NCBI GenBank assembly: GCA_905181955.1
Contig: CAJJAC010000007.1
Span: 1 to 64,000 of the forward strand
DNA from: SAR86 cluster bacterium SAR86B
GTDB taxonomy: Bacteria; Pseudomonadota; Gammaproteobacteria; Magnimaribacterales; D2472
Reading direction: 5' to 3'
DNA: 64,000 bases
The position numbers and the translations under genes were made by a program. Position 1 is the first letter of the stretch. The number at the start of each line of letters is the position of its first letter. Under the pieces are notes generated by a model. The model searched no databases and was not told where the DNA came from. It saw only the letters and a program-made list of their open reading frames with translations. Shown here piece by piece: positions 40,378-50,825 of this stretch.

Positions 40378-41895
40378 TTACTTTAATCTTTTACTTAATA
40401 GCAATTCACTTAAAAGAGGAACAGGTCTTCCAGTTCCAGCCTTAACAGGAGAGCTATAAGACGCGGTTGCAGCAATATCTAAATGCGCCCACTTGTAGTC
40501 ATTAGTAAATTTAGATAAAAAGGCAGCAGCGTGAATGGTTCCAGCCTCTCTACCTCCACCAATATTTGCTAAATCAGCATAATCAGTTTTTGTACATGAT
40601 TGATGCTCATCCCATAATGGAAGCTCCCATGCTCTATCACCAGATTCCTCACCTGCATCAACAATCATATCTGCAAGATACTGATCATTACCCATGACCC
40701 CACTTGCATGTCTACCTAAAGCCACTACTACAGCACCTGTTAACGTGGCCATGTCAATTACGTAAGAAGGCTTATACTTTCCGACAAATGTAAGCGCATC
40801 ACATAAGACCAATCTACCTTCAGCATCAGTATTTAATATTTCTATAGTTTGACCAGACATTGAAGTTACGACATCGCCAGGTTTAGTTGCTTTTGCTGAA
40901 CACATGTTTTCAGCACAAGCCATAACACCAACAACATTAACTTTTGCATCAAGCCTTGCAAGTGTAGACATGACCCCAAAGACAGTTGCAGCTCCGCACA
41001 TATCCCATTTCATTTCATCCATACCTTGTGGTGGTTTCAATGAGACCCCACCGGTATCAAACGTAATACCTTTTCCAACAAGCGCAACAGGCTTATCAGA
41101 TGGATTTCCACCGTTATACTCTATAACCATCATTCTTGAAGGCTCATCACTACCTCGACCTACTGATAAAAAAGATCCCATCTTCATTTTCTCAAGATCA
41201 TTTTCATTAAAAGATTTAATTTTTAATTTAGGAAAGTCTTTCTTCATTGCTTTAACTTTTTTCTCAATAATTCTTGGAGTGCAATGATTAGCAGGTAAGT
41301 CGCCTAAATGCTTGGCTGTATTTACTCCTTCGCCAATAGCAAAACCCTTTTTAGCAGCTTGCTTGGCTTTGGAGAGGTTAGCTCTAGATAGACCAGTCGT
41401 TAAAATAACAAGATTTTTTAGAGAGGGTTGTTTAGCAGTTTTGTTTTTAGTTGCAGAGAAAATATAAACATTTGATTCAATAGTTTTAGCTACCATTTCA
41501 ATTAACCAATTTTCATCTTTTCCTGCAGGGTAAACATTGCCACACATAATTGATAAATCTTTTGCTTTTAATTTATTAGCTGATTTAGCAATTGTTTGAT
41601 AGGCAGAAAGCCATTTGTGAATTGGCGTATCTTTTTTAAGACCTTTTACCAATAAAATACTCTCAGCTTTAGTTCCAACAACTTGAGGCAAGAGAACTGA
41701 ACTTCCATCATCCTTAAGATGACTTGAGATTGATTTTGAAATGTAACCTTTAGAAGCTTTATCTAACTCCTTAAAAGCAGCGTTGTTTTTTGTATCCTTA
41801 TTAACCATTACCACAAGCATTGCAGAATTTAGTGTCACTAAACTCGTTGATGTTGTATCTTTTACTAAAATATTACTTAGAACTTTATAAGCCAT
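40378..41895 (-). CDS. pepA: leucyl aminopeptidase (M17)
   Basis: GKGITFDTGGVSLKPPQGMDEMKWDMCGAATV, ILNTDAEGRLVLCDAL. Confidence 0.97.
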   Translation of the reverse strand: MAYKVLSNILVKDTTSTSLVTLNSAMLVVMVNKDTKNNAAFKELDKASKGYISKSISSHLKDDGSSVLLPQVVGTKAESILLVKGLKKDTPIHKWLSAYQTIAKSANKLKAKDLSIMCGNVYPAGKDENWLIEMVAKTIESNVYIFSATKNKTAKQPSLKNLVILTTGLSRANLSKAKQAAKKGFAIGEGVNTAKHLGDLPANHCTPRIIEKKVKAMKKDFPKLKIKSFNENDLEKMKMGSFLSVGRGSDEPSRMMVIEYNGGNPSDKPVALVGKGITFDTGGVSLKPPQGMDEMKWDMCGAATVFGVMSTLARLDAKVNVVGVMACAENMCSAKATKPGDVVTSMSGQTIEILNTDAEGRLVLCDALTFVGKYKPSYVIDMATLTGAVVVALGRHASGVMGNDQYLADMIVDAGEESGDRAWELPLWDEHQSCTKTDYADLANIGGGREAGTIHAAAFLSKFTNDYKWAHLDIAATASYSSPVKAGTGRPVPLLSELLLSKRLK

Positions 41896-41961
41896 TTATG
41901 AATCTCCTTTATACTAATTACTGATAAGATAAATATTGTAATGCATCATAGTTCTCAAGGC

Positions 41962-43092
41962 ATGTATAAAAAAGATATTCTTGCTAAAAGTATCAATCTC
42001 GAGGTCTTTAAGACGACTTTAGGCTGTTTATTGATATTTTTTCTTCTCGTCATAGCCTCTAGACTTGTTGGTTACTACGAACAAGCTGCCGCTGGATTCA
42101 TAGATCCAAGTATTATTATTCCTGTTATTGCTTTAAGGATGCCAGACTTTATAACCTTACTTATTCCTTTATCATTTTTTCTAGGAGTGCTTATTACTAC
42201 CAGTAGGCTTTATGGCGATAATGAAATATATGCAATATTTACCGGAGGAAAATCACTATTAAGCATTATTAAATATCTATTCCCTCAAGCACTAATGTTT
42301 CTAATAATTACTGCGATATTAAGTTTAAATATAGCTCCTTATACCAAAGCTCTATCTAAAGAATTAATGGCGTCTAAAACTTTCACAGAAAAAATTCAAT
42401 CTCTTAAGCCCGATGAACTTACTCAAGTAGGCAAGGGTAATTATATAAAGGCATATAAGGTTAATAATGAGATACTTGAAGATGTTCTTTTTATATCAGG
42501 AGATATTAGCTCAGCATCCCTAGTAATATCAAAAGAACTATCAATCTCAGAATTAGATAATGCATCAAATATATTATTTATAGATGGTTTAATTTATTCA
42601 GATGTTATAAATCCTGAGCAACAAGTTATTACTAAATTTGGAGAATTTAATTACGATTTAGACAATGATTTAGAATCAGATAAAAAAGCTAGACTAAATA
42701 AGGTTTATGATTTTTCAAACAACTCTGCAAATGCTAGTTTTCAATGGAATCTTTCAATCCCTTTAACCATTATCAATTTATTATTTCTTGGAATATTTAT
42801 TGGTAAAGTTAAGCCAAGACAAGGTCGTTTTGGAGGCATTGTCCCTGGTTTATTTATTTATATGCTCTATATCAGCCTTCTTGTAGTAAGTAGAGAATCT
42901 ATGATCACAGGTGGCTTTCTATCTAACTTAGGCCTTTGGTGGGTTCATGCTTTCTTTTTTGCTCTAGCATTACTATATTTCTCTAAATATTATCTTAATT
43001 TAGAGTTCAATATATTGTCATCAAATAGCATTTCAAAAAAATCCATTATAGCAATCTTCTTATTTATCTTATCAATATGGCTATTAGCATAG
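41962..43092 (+). CDS. lptF: LPS export ABC transporter permease LptF
   Basis: YjgP/YjgQ family, divergent from pepA and followed by lptG. The ORF track starts at 41941; M8 (41962) is also plausible. Confidence 0.9.
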   Translation: MYKKDILAKSINLEVFKTTLGCLLIFFLLVIASRLVGYYEQAAAGFIDPSIIIPVIALRMPDFITLLIPLSFFLGVLITTSRLYGDNEIYAIFTGGKSLLSIIKYLFPQALMFLIITAILSLNIAPYTKALSKELMASKTFTEKIQSLKPDELTQVGKGNYIKAYKVNNEILEDVLFISGDISSASLVISKELSISELDNASNILFIDGLIYSDVINPEQQVITKFGEFNYDLDNDLESDKKARLNKVYDFSNNSANASFQWNLSIPLTIINLLFLGIFIGKVKPRQGRFGGIVPGLFIYMLYISLLVVSRESMITGGFLSNLGLWWVHAFFFALALLYFSKYYLNLEFNILSSNSISKKSIIAIFLFILSIWLLA

Positions 43093-44153
43093 TTTCAAAT
43101 TTTGGAATTTTTTCAAGATATCTGATTCAGAGAACTTTTATTATCTCTTGGTTAGTTTTTTTAGTTTTTATTACTTTAGATTCTATTTTTTTAGTTATTG
43201 CAGAAATAGAAGATATTTCGCCTTTATACAATTTTAATCAATTATTAAACTATGTCTTAGGAATTATCCCTCATAGAGCATTAACATATCTTGAAGGCTC
43301 ATGCCTCTTAGGGTTACTTATTTCTATGAGCATTTCTCAGGAAGAGGGTAATCTTGGCATTCTTAGATCAGGTGGATTTTCTCCATTAAGGATCTCAATA
43401 ATATCTTCCTTCGGAGCTATGGCGATGATATTAATCTTCCTTGTTGGTGATGAATATTACTTTAAAGATCTATCTATGGATGCAGAAATACAAAAGAATT
43501 TGATTACATCAACTTCTCAAAATAAAAAAAATGTAAGTCCGCAATGGATTGAAGATGAAGGTACATATCTTCAATATTTTATTAAAGATAACAAAATACT
43601 TTATAAAGTATCAATTATAAAAGTTATCGATGGAAGGGTTGTATATTCAGCAAATTCAAATGAAGCAACAATAGGGGAAAAAAGTATTCATCTGTCTAAA
43701 CCATTTATCTTTAAAAATTTTAAAGATAGCGAAATCTCATTTCAAGAAATACCCTTTACTTTTCCAAAAGTACTTCAACTTACATCTCCAAATATCAAAA
43801 ATATAAAACTTTCCGATCAATTGGATTATTTGATTGATCTGAAAGGCTTAAATTCTGTTAAAGATAATTCTTTTCAAGCAGATTTAGAAAAGAATATTTA
43901 TAAAACTCTATTATTACCAATTTCAGCACTAGCAATAATGATTCTAGCTGGCTCATTGATGTTTGGTTCGTTAAGGGATTCAGCAATGGGAACAAAAATT
44001 ATATTTGGCGTAGTTTGTGGTTTTATTTACAGCGTCATTCAAGATCTAGCTGTTAGTATATTTATTACTTATTCACTTAGTGTCTTATTGGCTACCTTGC
44101 TTCCAATATTTCTAGTAATGATACTGAGTTTTATTTTCTATAAAAGAATTTAA
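43077..44153 (+). CDS. lptG: LPS export ABC transporter permease LptG
   Basis: YjgP/YjgQ family permease immediately after and overlapping lptF. Confidence 0.9.
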   Translation: MAISIVSNFGIFSRYLIQRTFIISWLVFLVFITLDSIFLVIAEIEDISPLYNFNQLLNYVLGIIPHRALTYLEGSCLLGLLISMSISQEEGNLGILRSGGFSPLRISIISSFGAMAMILIFLVGDEYYFKDLSMDAEIQKNLITSTSQNKKNVSPQWIEDEGTYLQYFIKDNKILYKVSIIKVIDGRVVYSANSNEATIGEKSIHLSKPFIFKNFKDSEISFQEIPFTFPKVLQLTSPNIKNIKLSDQLDYLIDLKGLNSVKDNSFQADLEKNIYKTLLLPISALAIMILAGSLMFGSLRDSAMGTKIIFGVVCGFIYSVIQDLAVSIFITYSLSVLLATLLPIFLVMILSFIFYKRI

Positions 44154-44593
44154 ATTATTCTTAATCTTGTCCCAGAAACAAGATCATTAAAAGCAACTTT
44201 TTCTTTAGTAAAATATATTTGTAAGAGAGGAATTCCTAACATTAGTACAATTATTAAATTACAGAAAAATCTTTTAAATGTTTGAGTGAGAGTAATTTTA
44301 TTACCCTCAATGCTATAAATTTCTATTTTCCAAACAGCCATTCCAAGAGTCTTATTTCCTCGAATCCAAAATAAACTAAAAAAACTCCAGCTTGAAAAGC
44401 TAATCAATAGTAGTGCATACCATCCAGGCAAGATTGGTTGACTAGGATCTTCTGGAAGTTCCCAATTTAAACCATTAGAAATATATATAGAAAGGTATCC
44501 TAGAATGAAAATAACAGACAGTAAAAGTAGTCCATCATAAATTGAAGCAACAATTCTCTTTAAGGGATAAACATTTTTATATTGTGTATTCAT
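44150..44593 (-). CDS. RDD family membrane protein
   Basis: PLKRIVASIYDGLLLL...GNKTLGMAVWKIEI...; RDD domain pattern. Confidence 0.85.
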   Translation of the reverse strand: MNTQYKNVYPLKRIVASIYDGLLLLSVIFILGYLSIYISNGLNWELPEDPSQPILPGWYALLLISFSSWSFFSLFWIRGNKTLGMAVWKIEIYSIEGNKITLTQTFKRFFCNLIIVLMLGIPLLQIYFTKEKVAFNDLVSGTRLRII

Positions 44594-44636
44594 AATAGTT
44601 ATAGTATTTTAATCTTCGATCAACACAAAAGGAAAT

Positions 44637-46115
44637 ATGATTATGGATAAAGGATTTTTTGGACACCCTATTGGTTTGAGAACTTTATTCCTTACAGAGA
44701 TGTGGGAGAGAATGTCTTATTACGGCATGAGAGCGTTACTGGTCCTTTACATGACTGGAGCTATGACAGGCTTTAATCCTGGGCTAGGTTGGTCAGCAAT
44801 AGAAGCTAATGCAATTTATGGAATATATGTAGGATTCGTATATTTTATGGTTGTCCCGGGTGGGTGGATTGCAGATAATATTTTAGGTCATCAGAAAGCT
44901 GTTCTAATAGGAGCTATTATTATTGCTATAGGCCATTTCACATTGGCATTGCCATTTAATCAGACATTTTTTCTTGGCCTTGTTCTTATTGTTCTAGGAA
45001 CTGGATTACTTAAAGGTAATATTTCTACAATAGTTGGAAATCTTTATAAAGATGACGATGATAGAAGAGAGTCCGGCTATACCATTTTTTATATGTCTAT
45101 AAATATTGGATCAACTCTAGGTTTTCTTATTTGTTCTTACTTGGGTGAAAAAATTGGATGGCATTATGGATTTGGTGCTGCTGGTATAGGAATGTCTTTT
45201 GGTGTTTACCAATATATAAAATTCAGACATTTATTAGGATCAGCTGGAGCTGAGCCTAATGATATGCCTGATAAAAAGCGAGCTAATTATATTAAATGGA
45301 CAAAGCTTAGTCTCGTTGGAATGTTTCTTGTTATTGGTATGGGTCTCTTGGGCTTAATAAGTTTCGACCCAAGAGCTTTTGCAGAAAACTTCGCATATTT
45401 TTTAACTACAGTAGCTGGACTATATTTCCTATACTTATTCCTGTTTGCTGGATTAAATTCAGATGAAAGAAAAAATCTTTTACTTCTATTTATTCTCTTT
45501 ATTGGAGCTGCAGCTTTTTGGTCAGGTTTTGATCAGTCTGCAAGTTCTTTAAGTATTTTTGCTCGCGATTATACTGATTTAACAGTTGGAAATTTTGCTT
45601 TGCCTATTGGCTGGCTTCAATTTGCTAATCCGGTATTAGTAGTAATATTTGCTCCAATATTTGCAGGTATGTGGGCTTATTTAGGTAGAATCAACATGAA
45701 TCCATCTCTGCCTTTAAAGTTTGCAATAGGTCTTTTATTTATGGCTCTTAGTTTTATTGTAATGATTTACGCTGTAAACCTTGCGATGGTATCTGCTCCT
45801 GTTGGCATGCAGTGGCTATTAATCACCTATGCAATCCAAACATGGGGTGAACTAGCTTTATCCCCTATAGGCTTGGCAGCTTTTTCTAAGTATTCTCCTA
45901 AAAGATATATGGGTCAGATGTTTGGATTATGGTTCCTTGCATCAGCTATTGGTGGAGTTTTAGCTGGATTGCTTGGAGGAGATGCTATGTCTGATGGCCT
46001 TTTATCCATCGAGCCTATATTTGCATTTATGATTAAGTATTACTTAGTAATCGCTGTAATTCTTATAGCCCTTTCTTTTATTATAAAAGCTAAGGATGTT
46101 AAAAAAGCAGAATAA
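44637..46115 (+). CDS. POT/PTR family peptide MFS transporter
   Basis: GLRTLFLTEMWERMSYYGMRALLVLYMT, GGWIADNILGHQKAVLIGA, GTGLLKGNISTIVG. Confidence 0.94.
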   Translation: MIMDKGFFGHPIGLRTLFLTEMWERMSYYGMRALLVLYMTGAMTGFNPGLGWSAIEANAIYGIYVGFVYFMVVPGGWIADNILGHQKAVLIGAIIIAIGHFTLALPFNQTFFLGLVLIVLGTGLLKGNISTIVGNLYKDDDDRRESGYTIFYMSINIGSTLGFLICSYLGEKIGWHYGFGAAGIGMSFGVYQYIKFRHLLGSAGAEPNDMPDKKRANYIKWTKLSLVGMFLVIGMGLLGLISFDPRAFAENFAYFLTTVAGLYFLYLFLFAGLNSDERKNLLLLFILFIGAAAFWSGFDQSASSLSIFARDYTDLTVGNFALPIGWLQFANPVLVVIFAPIFAGMWAYLGRINMNPSLPLKFAIGLLFMALSFIVMIYAVNLAMVSAPVGMQWLLITYAIQTWGELALSPIGLAAFSKYSPKRYMGQMFGLWFLASAIGGVLAGLLGGDAMSDGLLSIEPIFAFMIKYYLVIAVILIALSFIIKAKDVKKAE

Positions 46116-46126
46116 AAAGAAGGCTT

Positions 46127-46246
46127 ATGAAGAAAAAGGATCCTGTTAAAAAAAATATGGATAAGCTTCATAAGCCTATAACTCATCAAGATAAAACTAA
46201 ATACAAAAGAAAAGAAAAGAAAGCTACTAAACCTGATTCAGATTAA
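46127..46246 (+). CDS. putative 39-aa lysine-rich basic microprotein (not in ORF track)
   Basis: ATG...TAA: MKKKDPVKKNMDKLHKPITHQDKTKYKRKEKKATKPDSD; 11 nt after the POT transporter, AAGAAGG upstream as RBS, overlaps the dapE 3' end. Confidence 0.6.
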   Translation: MKKKDPVKKNMDKLHKPITHQDKTKYKRKEKKATKPDSD

Positions 46247-47363
46247 TAAGAATTTCTTTATATATATATTTAAGTTTTTCTAAATCATTAATATTAACTT
46301 TTTCATTGATCTGATGAATGGTTTCATTGATTGGACCTAACTCAATCACCTCAGTACCCATAGGAGCGACCCATCTTCCGTCAGAAGTTCCCCCACCATT
46401 ATTTATTTCCGGTTCATAGCCCATAATGCTATCAATGGATTTCATCACCACATCTTTAAAAAATGTTTGCTTTGTTATGAATGGAATTGCATTCAACGTC
46501 CACTCAATCTCATACTCAATACCAAATCTATCTAAAACACTTAATATTTTGTCTTTAAGTGAATCCTCGGATGATTCAGATGAAAATCTTAAATTAAATT
46601 TCATTTCTAAATGACCCGGCACAACATTGGTTGCTCCAGTTCCAGAGTGAATATTTGAGACTTGAAAGCTGGTAGGTTGAAAAAATTCATTTCCCTCATC
46701 CCAGGTCATCTCTTTTAATGTATCAATTACTTTACCTGTAAGGTGAATTGGATTATTTACTTTGTCAGGGTAAGCAACGTGACCTTGCTTACCTTTAATA
46801 ATCAAAGACCCACTTAAAGACCCTCTTCTTCCAAGTCTAATTGTGTCAGCTAGTTTTAATGAGGAGCTTGCCTCTCCCACTAAGCAATAGTCTATATGCT
46901 CACCAGCATCTTGCAGGTCTTTAATAATTTTATTAATCTTTCCATCTGCAGGCTCACCTTCTTCATTGCTAGTTAAGAAAACACATATCCTAAAATTTGG
47001 ATTCGGGTTTTCTGCTAAAAACTCTTTTGCGGTTGCTAAGAAGGTTGCTACAGCTCCTTTCATGTCTGCAGCTCCTCTCCCAATAAGATAGTCACCTATT
47101 ACTTCTGGTTTAAAGGGATCAATATCCCATAATTCTTCTGGCCCAGAGGGAACTACATCAGTATGACCTAGAAAACAGAATAGAGGGCCTTTGGAGCCGA
47201 TGGTGGAATATAGATTTTCAACATTTAAATAGTTAATTCTTTTGGTCTCAAAGCCTAGGGGATTAAGATAATTTTCTACGATATCAAAACATCCTTTATC
47301 TTCAGGACTAATGGATTTAATTTCTAAAAGTGTTTTAGCTAGATCTATAAGGCTTGTATTCAT
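46227..47363 (-). CDS. dapE: succinyl-diaminopimelate desuccinylase
   Basis: FCFLGHTDVVPSGPEELWDIDPFKPEV, GRGAADMKGAVATFL, NNGGGTSDGRWVAPMGTEVIELGPINETIHQINEKV. Confidence 0.97.
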   Translation of the reverse strand: MNTSLIDLAKTLLEIKSISPEDKGCFDIVENYLNPLGFETKRINYLNVENLYSTIGSKGPLFCFLGHTDVVPSGPEELWDIDPFKPEVIGDYLIGRGAADMKGAVATFLATAKEFLAENPNPNFRICVFLTSNEEGEPADGKINKIIKDLQDAGEHIDYCLVGEASSSLKLADTIRLGRRGSLSGSLIIKGKQGHVAYPDKVNNPIHLTGKVIDTLKEMTWDEGNEFFQPTSFQVSNIHSGTGATNVVPGHLEMKFNLRFSSESSEDSLKDKILSVLDRFGIEYEIEWTLNAIPFITKQTFFKDVVMKSIDSIMGYEPEINNGGGTSDGRWVAPMGTEVIELGPINETIHQINEKVNINDLEKLKYIYKEILINLNQV

Positions 47364-47365
47364 AA

Positions 47366-48268
47366 TTAATTATTTTTGTGAAGTTTAGAATTTAATTCAA
47401 TAGATTTGTTGTTTGTTTTAGCTTCAACAATCCCACTAGTAGAATTTCTTATAAATAAAAGATTATTTCTATTTGATAGCTCGGAAGCCTTAACAACAGT
47501 TTGATCAGAAAGAGTAACTTTAGTTCCAGCAGTTAAATATAAACCAGCTTCAATAATACAGTTATCTCCCAAAGGAATACCTAGTCCTGAGTTAGCACCT
47601 AACAAACAGTTATTACCAATTGATATCTTTGTATGATTTCCACCTGAAAGTGTCCCCATAGTGCTACAGCCGCCACCTAGATCAGAATTTGATCCTACAA
47701 CTACTCCTGCAGAAATTCTTCCCTCTATCATAGCTTTACCAAGAGTGCCGGCATTAAAATTTACAAAACCTTCATGCATAATTGTAGTGCCCTCACTTAA
47801 ATAAGCTCCCAATCTAACCCTTGAGGTGTCGGCAATTCTTACACCATCTGGAATAATATAGTCAGTCAAACAAGGAAATTTATCTATAGATTTAATAATT
47901 AGCTCTTTGTTCCCCAGCTTTGATTCAAGAATTTTTGATTGAATTTCTTTTATAGAGACAGCTCCATAATTTGTCCAGACTACGTTTGGTAGAACTTCAA
48001 AAAGACCATCTAGGTTTATTGAATTGGGCAAGACAAACTTATAAGAGAGTAGATGTAGTCTTAAGTATGCATCAGCAATATTTTTAATTGGATTTAAAAG
48101 ATCTTTTGAATCAGTACTTATATTAGTTATATTTTTATTTTTACTACTACTAATAATTGGCTTCTTATCAATATTTTTATCTTTACCAAACTCAATATAA
48201 GGAAAATATACATCCAAGATATCTCCATCAGAAGATTCAGTAGTTAATCCTAATGCATTAATTTTCAT
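47366..48268 (-). CDS. dapD: tetrahydrodipicolinate N-succinyltransferase
   Basis: GVRIADTSRVRLGAYLSEGTTIMHEGFVNFNAGTLG, LGGGCSTMGTLSGG; hexapeptide repeats. Confidence 0.95.
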   Translation of the reverse strand: MKINALGLTTESSDGDILDVYFPYIEFGKDKNIDKKPIISSSKNKNITNISTDSKDLLNPIKNIADAYLRLHLLSYKFVLPNSINLDGLFEVLPNVVWTNYGAVSIKEIQSKILESKLGNKELIIKSIDKFPCLTDYIIPDGVRIADTSRVRLGAYLSEGTTIMHEGFVNFNAGTLGKAMIEGRISAGVVVGSNSDLGGGCSTMGTLSGGNHTKISIGNNCLLGANSGLGIPLGDNCIIEAGLYLTAGTKVTLSDQTVVKASELSNRNNLLFIRNSTSGIVEAKTNNKSIELNSKLHKNN

Positions 48269-48296
48269 GAAATTATTATAATCCTCATGGGTTAAT

Positions 48297-50825
48297 TTAT
48301 ATAATTTCTACAAGAGCTTTTTTAATTCTTTGCATTTTAGTTTTTGATATTAAATTAGTTTCTTGATCTTCAATAAAAAAAGTATCTTCAACTTTTTCTC
48401 CAAGAGTAGTTATTTTTGCAGAATGAATAGATGCACCATGATTTTTGTAAATCTCTGCTATTTTTACAAGCAAACCCGAGCAATTTATAGTTTCTATCGT
48501 AACAATATTTCTAATATTCTGTTGATCAATTGAGTCACTAATTTTTGTTGGATTTTTAAAATGACTATTCTTGTTTTCACTATAATTCATTACTTTGATT
48601 TCTTTTGAGCCATCAAAAATTGCATGAATCTTTGTAGTTAGATCCTTAATATCTCTTTGTGTGAGCTTCATAGATTTATATTTATATGAAGCTATAAAAG
48701 TATTTAAAGCAATTTTTTTATCTTTTGTGGTTGCAATGTCTGCATCAATAATTTCAACACCCAAAGAATCAAAGACTTGAACTAATTTTAAGAACAACCC
48801 CTCGACATTTTTAACTTTAATAAAGATTTCTATCAGACTATCAAAATTTTGTCTTAATGAAATTACATCAGCATCACCCTTAACGCTTAAGATGGATTTA
48901 GCTTGCCATGCGAGCTGGGAGGAAGTAAATCTCCCGAAATAACTCTGATTAATGCTCCTCCATAAATTAGTAATAATATTTTTATCACCTTGCCCAAGCT
49001 CTTTAACAATACTTTTAATTCTATCTTGAGCTATTTTTTTAAAACTTACACCAGTCTCTTTATTTAACTTACTTCTAGTGTTAAAAAATAGAGATCTTAA
49101 CAGTCCATGTTTCCATCCATTCCATATAGTTGGGTTTGTAGCTCTAATATCATTTATTGTTAAAAGATATAAATAATTTAGCCTTTCTAAATCTCCACAT
49201 TTAATTGCAAATTCTTCAATGGTTAAGGGATCATAGATATCTTTTCTCTGAGAAATAGAAGACATCTCTAGATGATTTAGCACAAGCCAGGAAACCAATT
49301 CAGCATCATGCATAGACATACCAATCTTTTTTGAAAATTTATAGCTTGTTTTTGCACCTATCTCCGAATGATTGCCTCCTTTGCCTTTACCTAAATCATG
49401 AAATAGACCAGCTAAATAAAGAATTTCAATTTTAGGGAGTCTATTAATCAGCTCATTTTCTATTTCAAAACCATCTTCTAAATGATTTATTTTCATTTGC
49501 CGCATGTTTCTTACAACTTTAAATGTGTGCTCATCAACGGTGTAAACATGAAATAAATCAAATTGCATTTGACCAACAACCTCAGCAAATTCAGTTATGT
49601 ATGCTTGCATTATTCCTAATCTTTTCATCTTTTTAAGAATAGAAGAAAGATTATAAGGAGATCTAAGTATTTCTAAAAATTGCTTAGAATATGTATCATT
49701 TTTTTTAAAATCTTTATCAATCAAAGAAATATTTTCTTGAAGTACCTTTGCAGCTTCAGTATCAATATTTGTAATATCTTTTCTTTGACCAATTTTTATA
49801 AAAATTTTAAATATTAGATGCCTATTATCTTTTATATTTTCTTCTTTAAAGCTTATCCTATTATTTCTTATAAAGAAGTCCCCATAATCTTTCTTAACTT
49901 TTGGAAAACTTTTCTCTTCAAATGTATCAAATACAGTTTCATTAAAAATAGAAAGCTTTTCAGCATTGAAGTAGTAAAGCTGCATGAGTTTTTCTACTGG
50001 TTGCTTAATTTTAGTCCCTGAAATATTAGCTTTCTTTGCTAATTCAATTTGCGAATTAAAATTAAGTCTATTGAGGGAGCTTGTCTGAATTAAATTAATT
50101 GAATAACGTAATAATTTAATAAAATTATATGCATGAATCGCTGACTTAAATTCTTCTTTATGAAAAATATTAGATGTATAAATATCAGTATAAGATTTAA
50201 GTTTAAAACAGTAATTTAAAACCCAGTTAGCTGTTTGAAAGTCGCGAAGACTTCCTGGAGATTCTTTAAGGTCAGGCTCAAGATTAAATTCTGTTGAATC
50301 AAAGGAGAGATACCTATTATTTTGCTCAATCTTTTTCTTAACAAAAAATTTATTTGCTGGAAATAGTTTTTCTCTATCAGCAAGAATGGTATTCATGATC
50401 TCTAATGCCTTATTGTTAGCCGATAAGGGTCTTAAAGTCAGATAGGAAGTGAATTCTTTTAGGTCTGAAGCCATCATTCTTTTAATTTCTTTTTTTGTCC
50501 TAACGGAATGACCAACTTTGAGACCAAAATCCCATAATGAAGCTATAAATTTTTCCAAACTAGAGTAATCTTTAATTGTTGAATTAATTTGTAGGATTGA
50601 GATGTCTATATCAGAAGAAGGGAAAATTTCTCTATTGCCATATCCGCCGATTGCAAATAACCCAAAATCTTCTTGAAGATCTAACTCTTCAAATTTTTTT
50701 ATGATTTCTTTATCAAGCAAGTTAGATCTTTGATGCAAAAAATCATTAATTTTTTCAGGACTTTTAATTCCTTTAGGAAACCATAACCAAAATTTTGAAT
50801 CTAGATTATCTAGATATCTCTTCAT
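48297..50825 (-). CDS. glnD: [protein-PII] uridylyltransferase / UR
   Basis: GGYGNREIFPSSDIDISIL nucleotidyltransferase, LFHDLGKGKGGNHSEIGA HD domain, C-terminal ACT domains. Confidence 0.95.
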   Translation of the reverse strand: MKRYLDNLDSKFWLWFPKGIKSPEKINDFLHQRSNLLDKEIIKKFEELDLQEDFGLFAIGGYGNREIFPSSDIDISILQINSTIKDYSSLEKFIASLWDFGLKVGHSVRTKKEIKRMMASDLKEFTSYLTLRPLSANNKALEIMNTILADREKLFPANKFFVKKKIEQNNRYLSFDSTEFNLEPDLKESPGSLRDFQTANWVLNYCFKLKSYTDIYTSNIFHKEEFKSAIHAYNFIKLLRYSINLIQTSSLNRLNFNSQIELAKKANISGTKIKQPVEKLMQLYYFNAEKLSIFNETVFDTFEEKSFPKVKKDYGDFFIRNNRISFKEENIKDNRHLIFKIFIKIGQRKDITNIDTEAAKVLQENISLIDKDFKKNDTYSKQFLEILRSPYNLSSILKKMKRLGIMQAYITEFAEVVGQMQFDLFHVYTVDEHTFKVVRNMRQMKINHLEDGFEIENELINRLPKIEILYLAGLFHDLGKGKGGNHSEIGAKTSYKFSKKIGMSMHDAELVSWLVLNHLEMSSISQRKDIYDPLTIEEFAIKCGDLERLNYLYLLTINDIRATNPTIWNGWKHGLLRSLFFNTRSKLNKETGVSFKKIAQDRIKSIVKELGQGDKNIITNLWRSINQSYFGRFTSSQLAWQAKSILSVKGDADVISLRQNFDSLIEIFIKVKNVEGLFLKLVQVFDSLGVEIIDADIATTKDKKIALNTFIASYKYKSMKLTQRDIKDLTTKIHAIFDGSKEIKVMNYSENKNSHFKNPTKISDSIDQQNIRNIVTIETINCSGLLVKIAEIYKNHGASIHSAKITTLGEKVEDTFFIEDQETNLISKTKMQRIKKALVEII

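Noticed and set aside
40904-41287. 127-aa plus-strand ORF antisense to pepA
   Set aside because: Shadow ORF opposite conserved pepA catalytic motifs; no recognisable domain.
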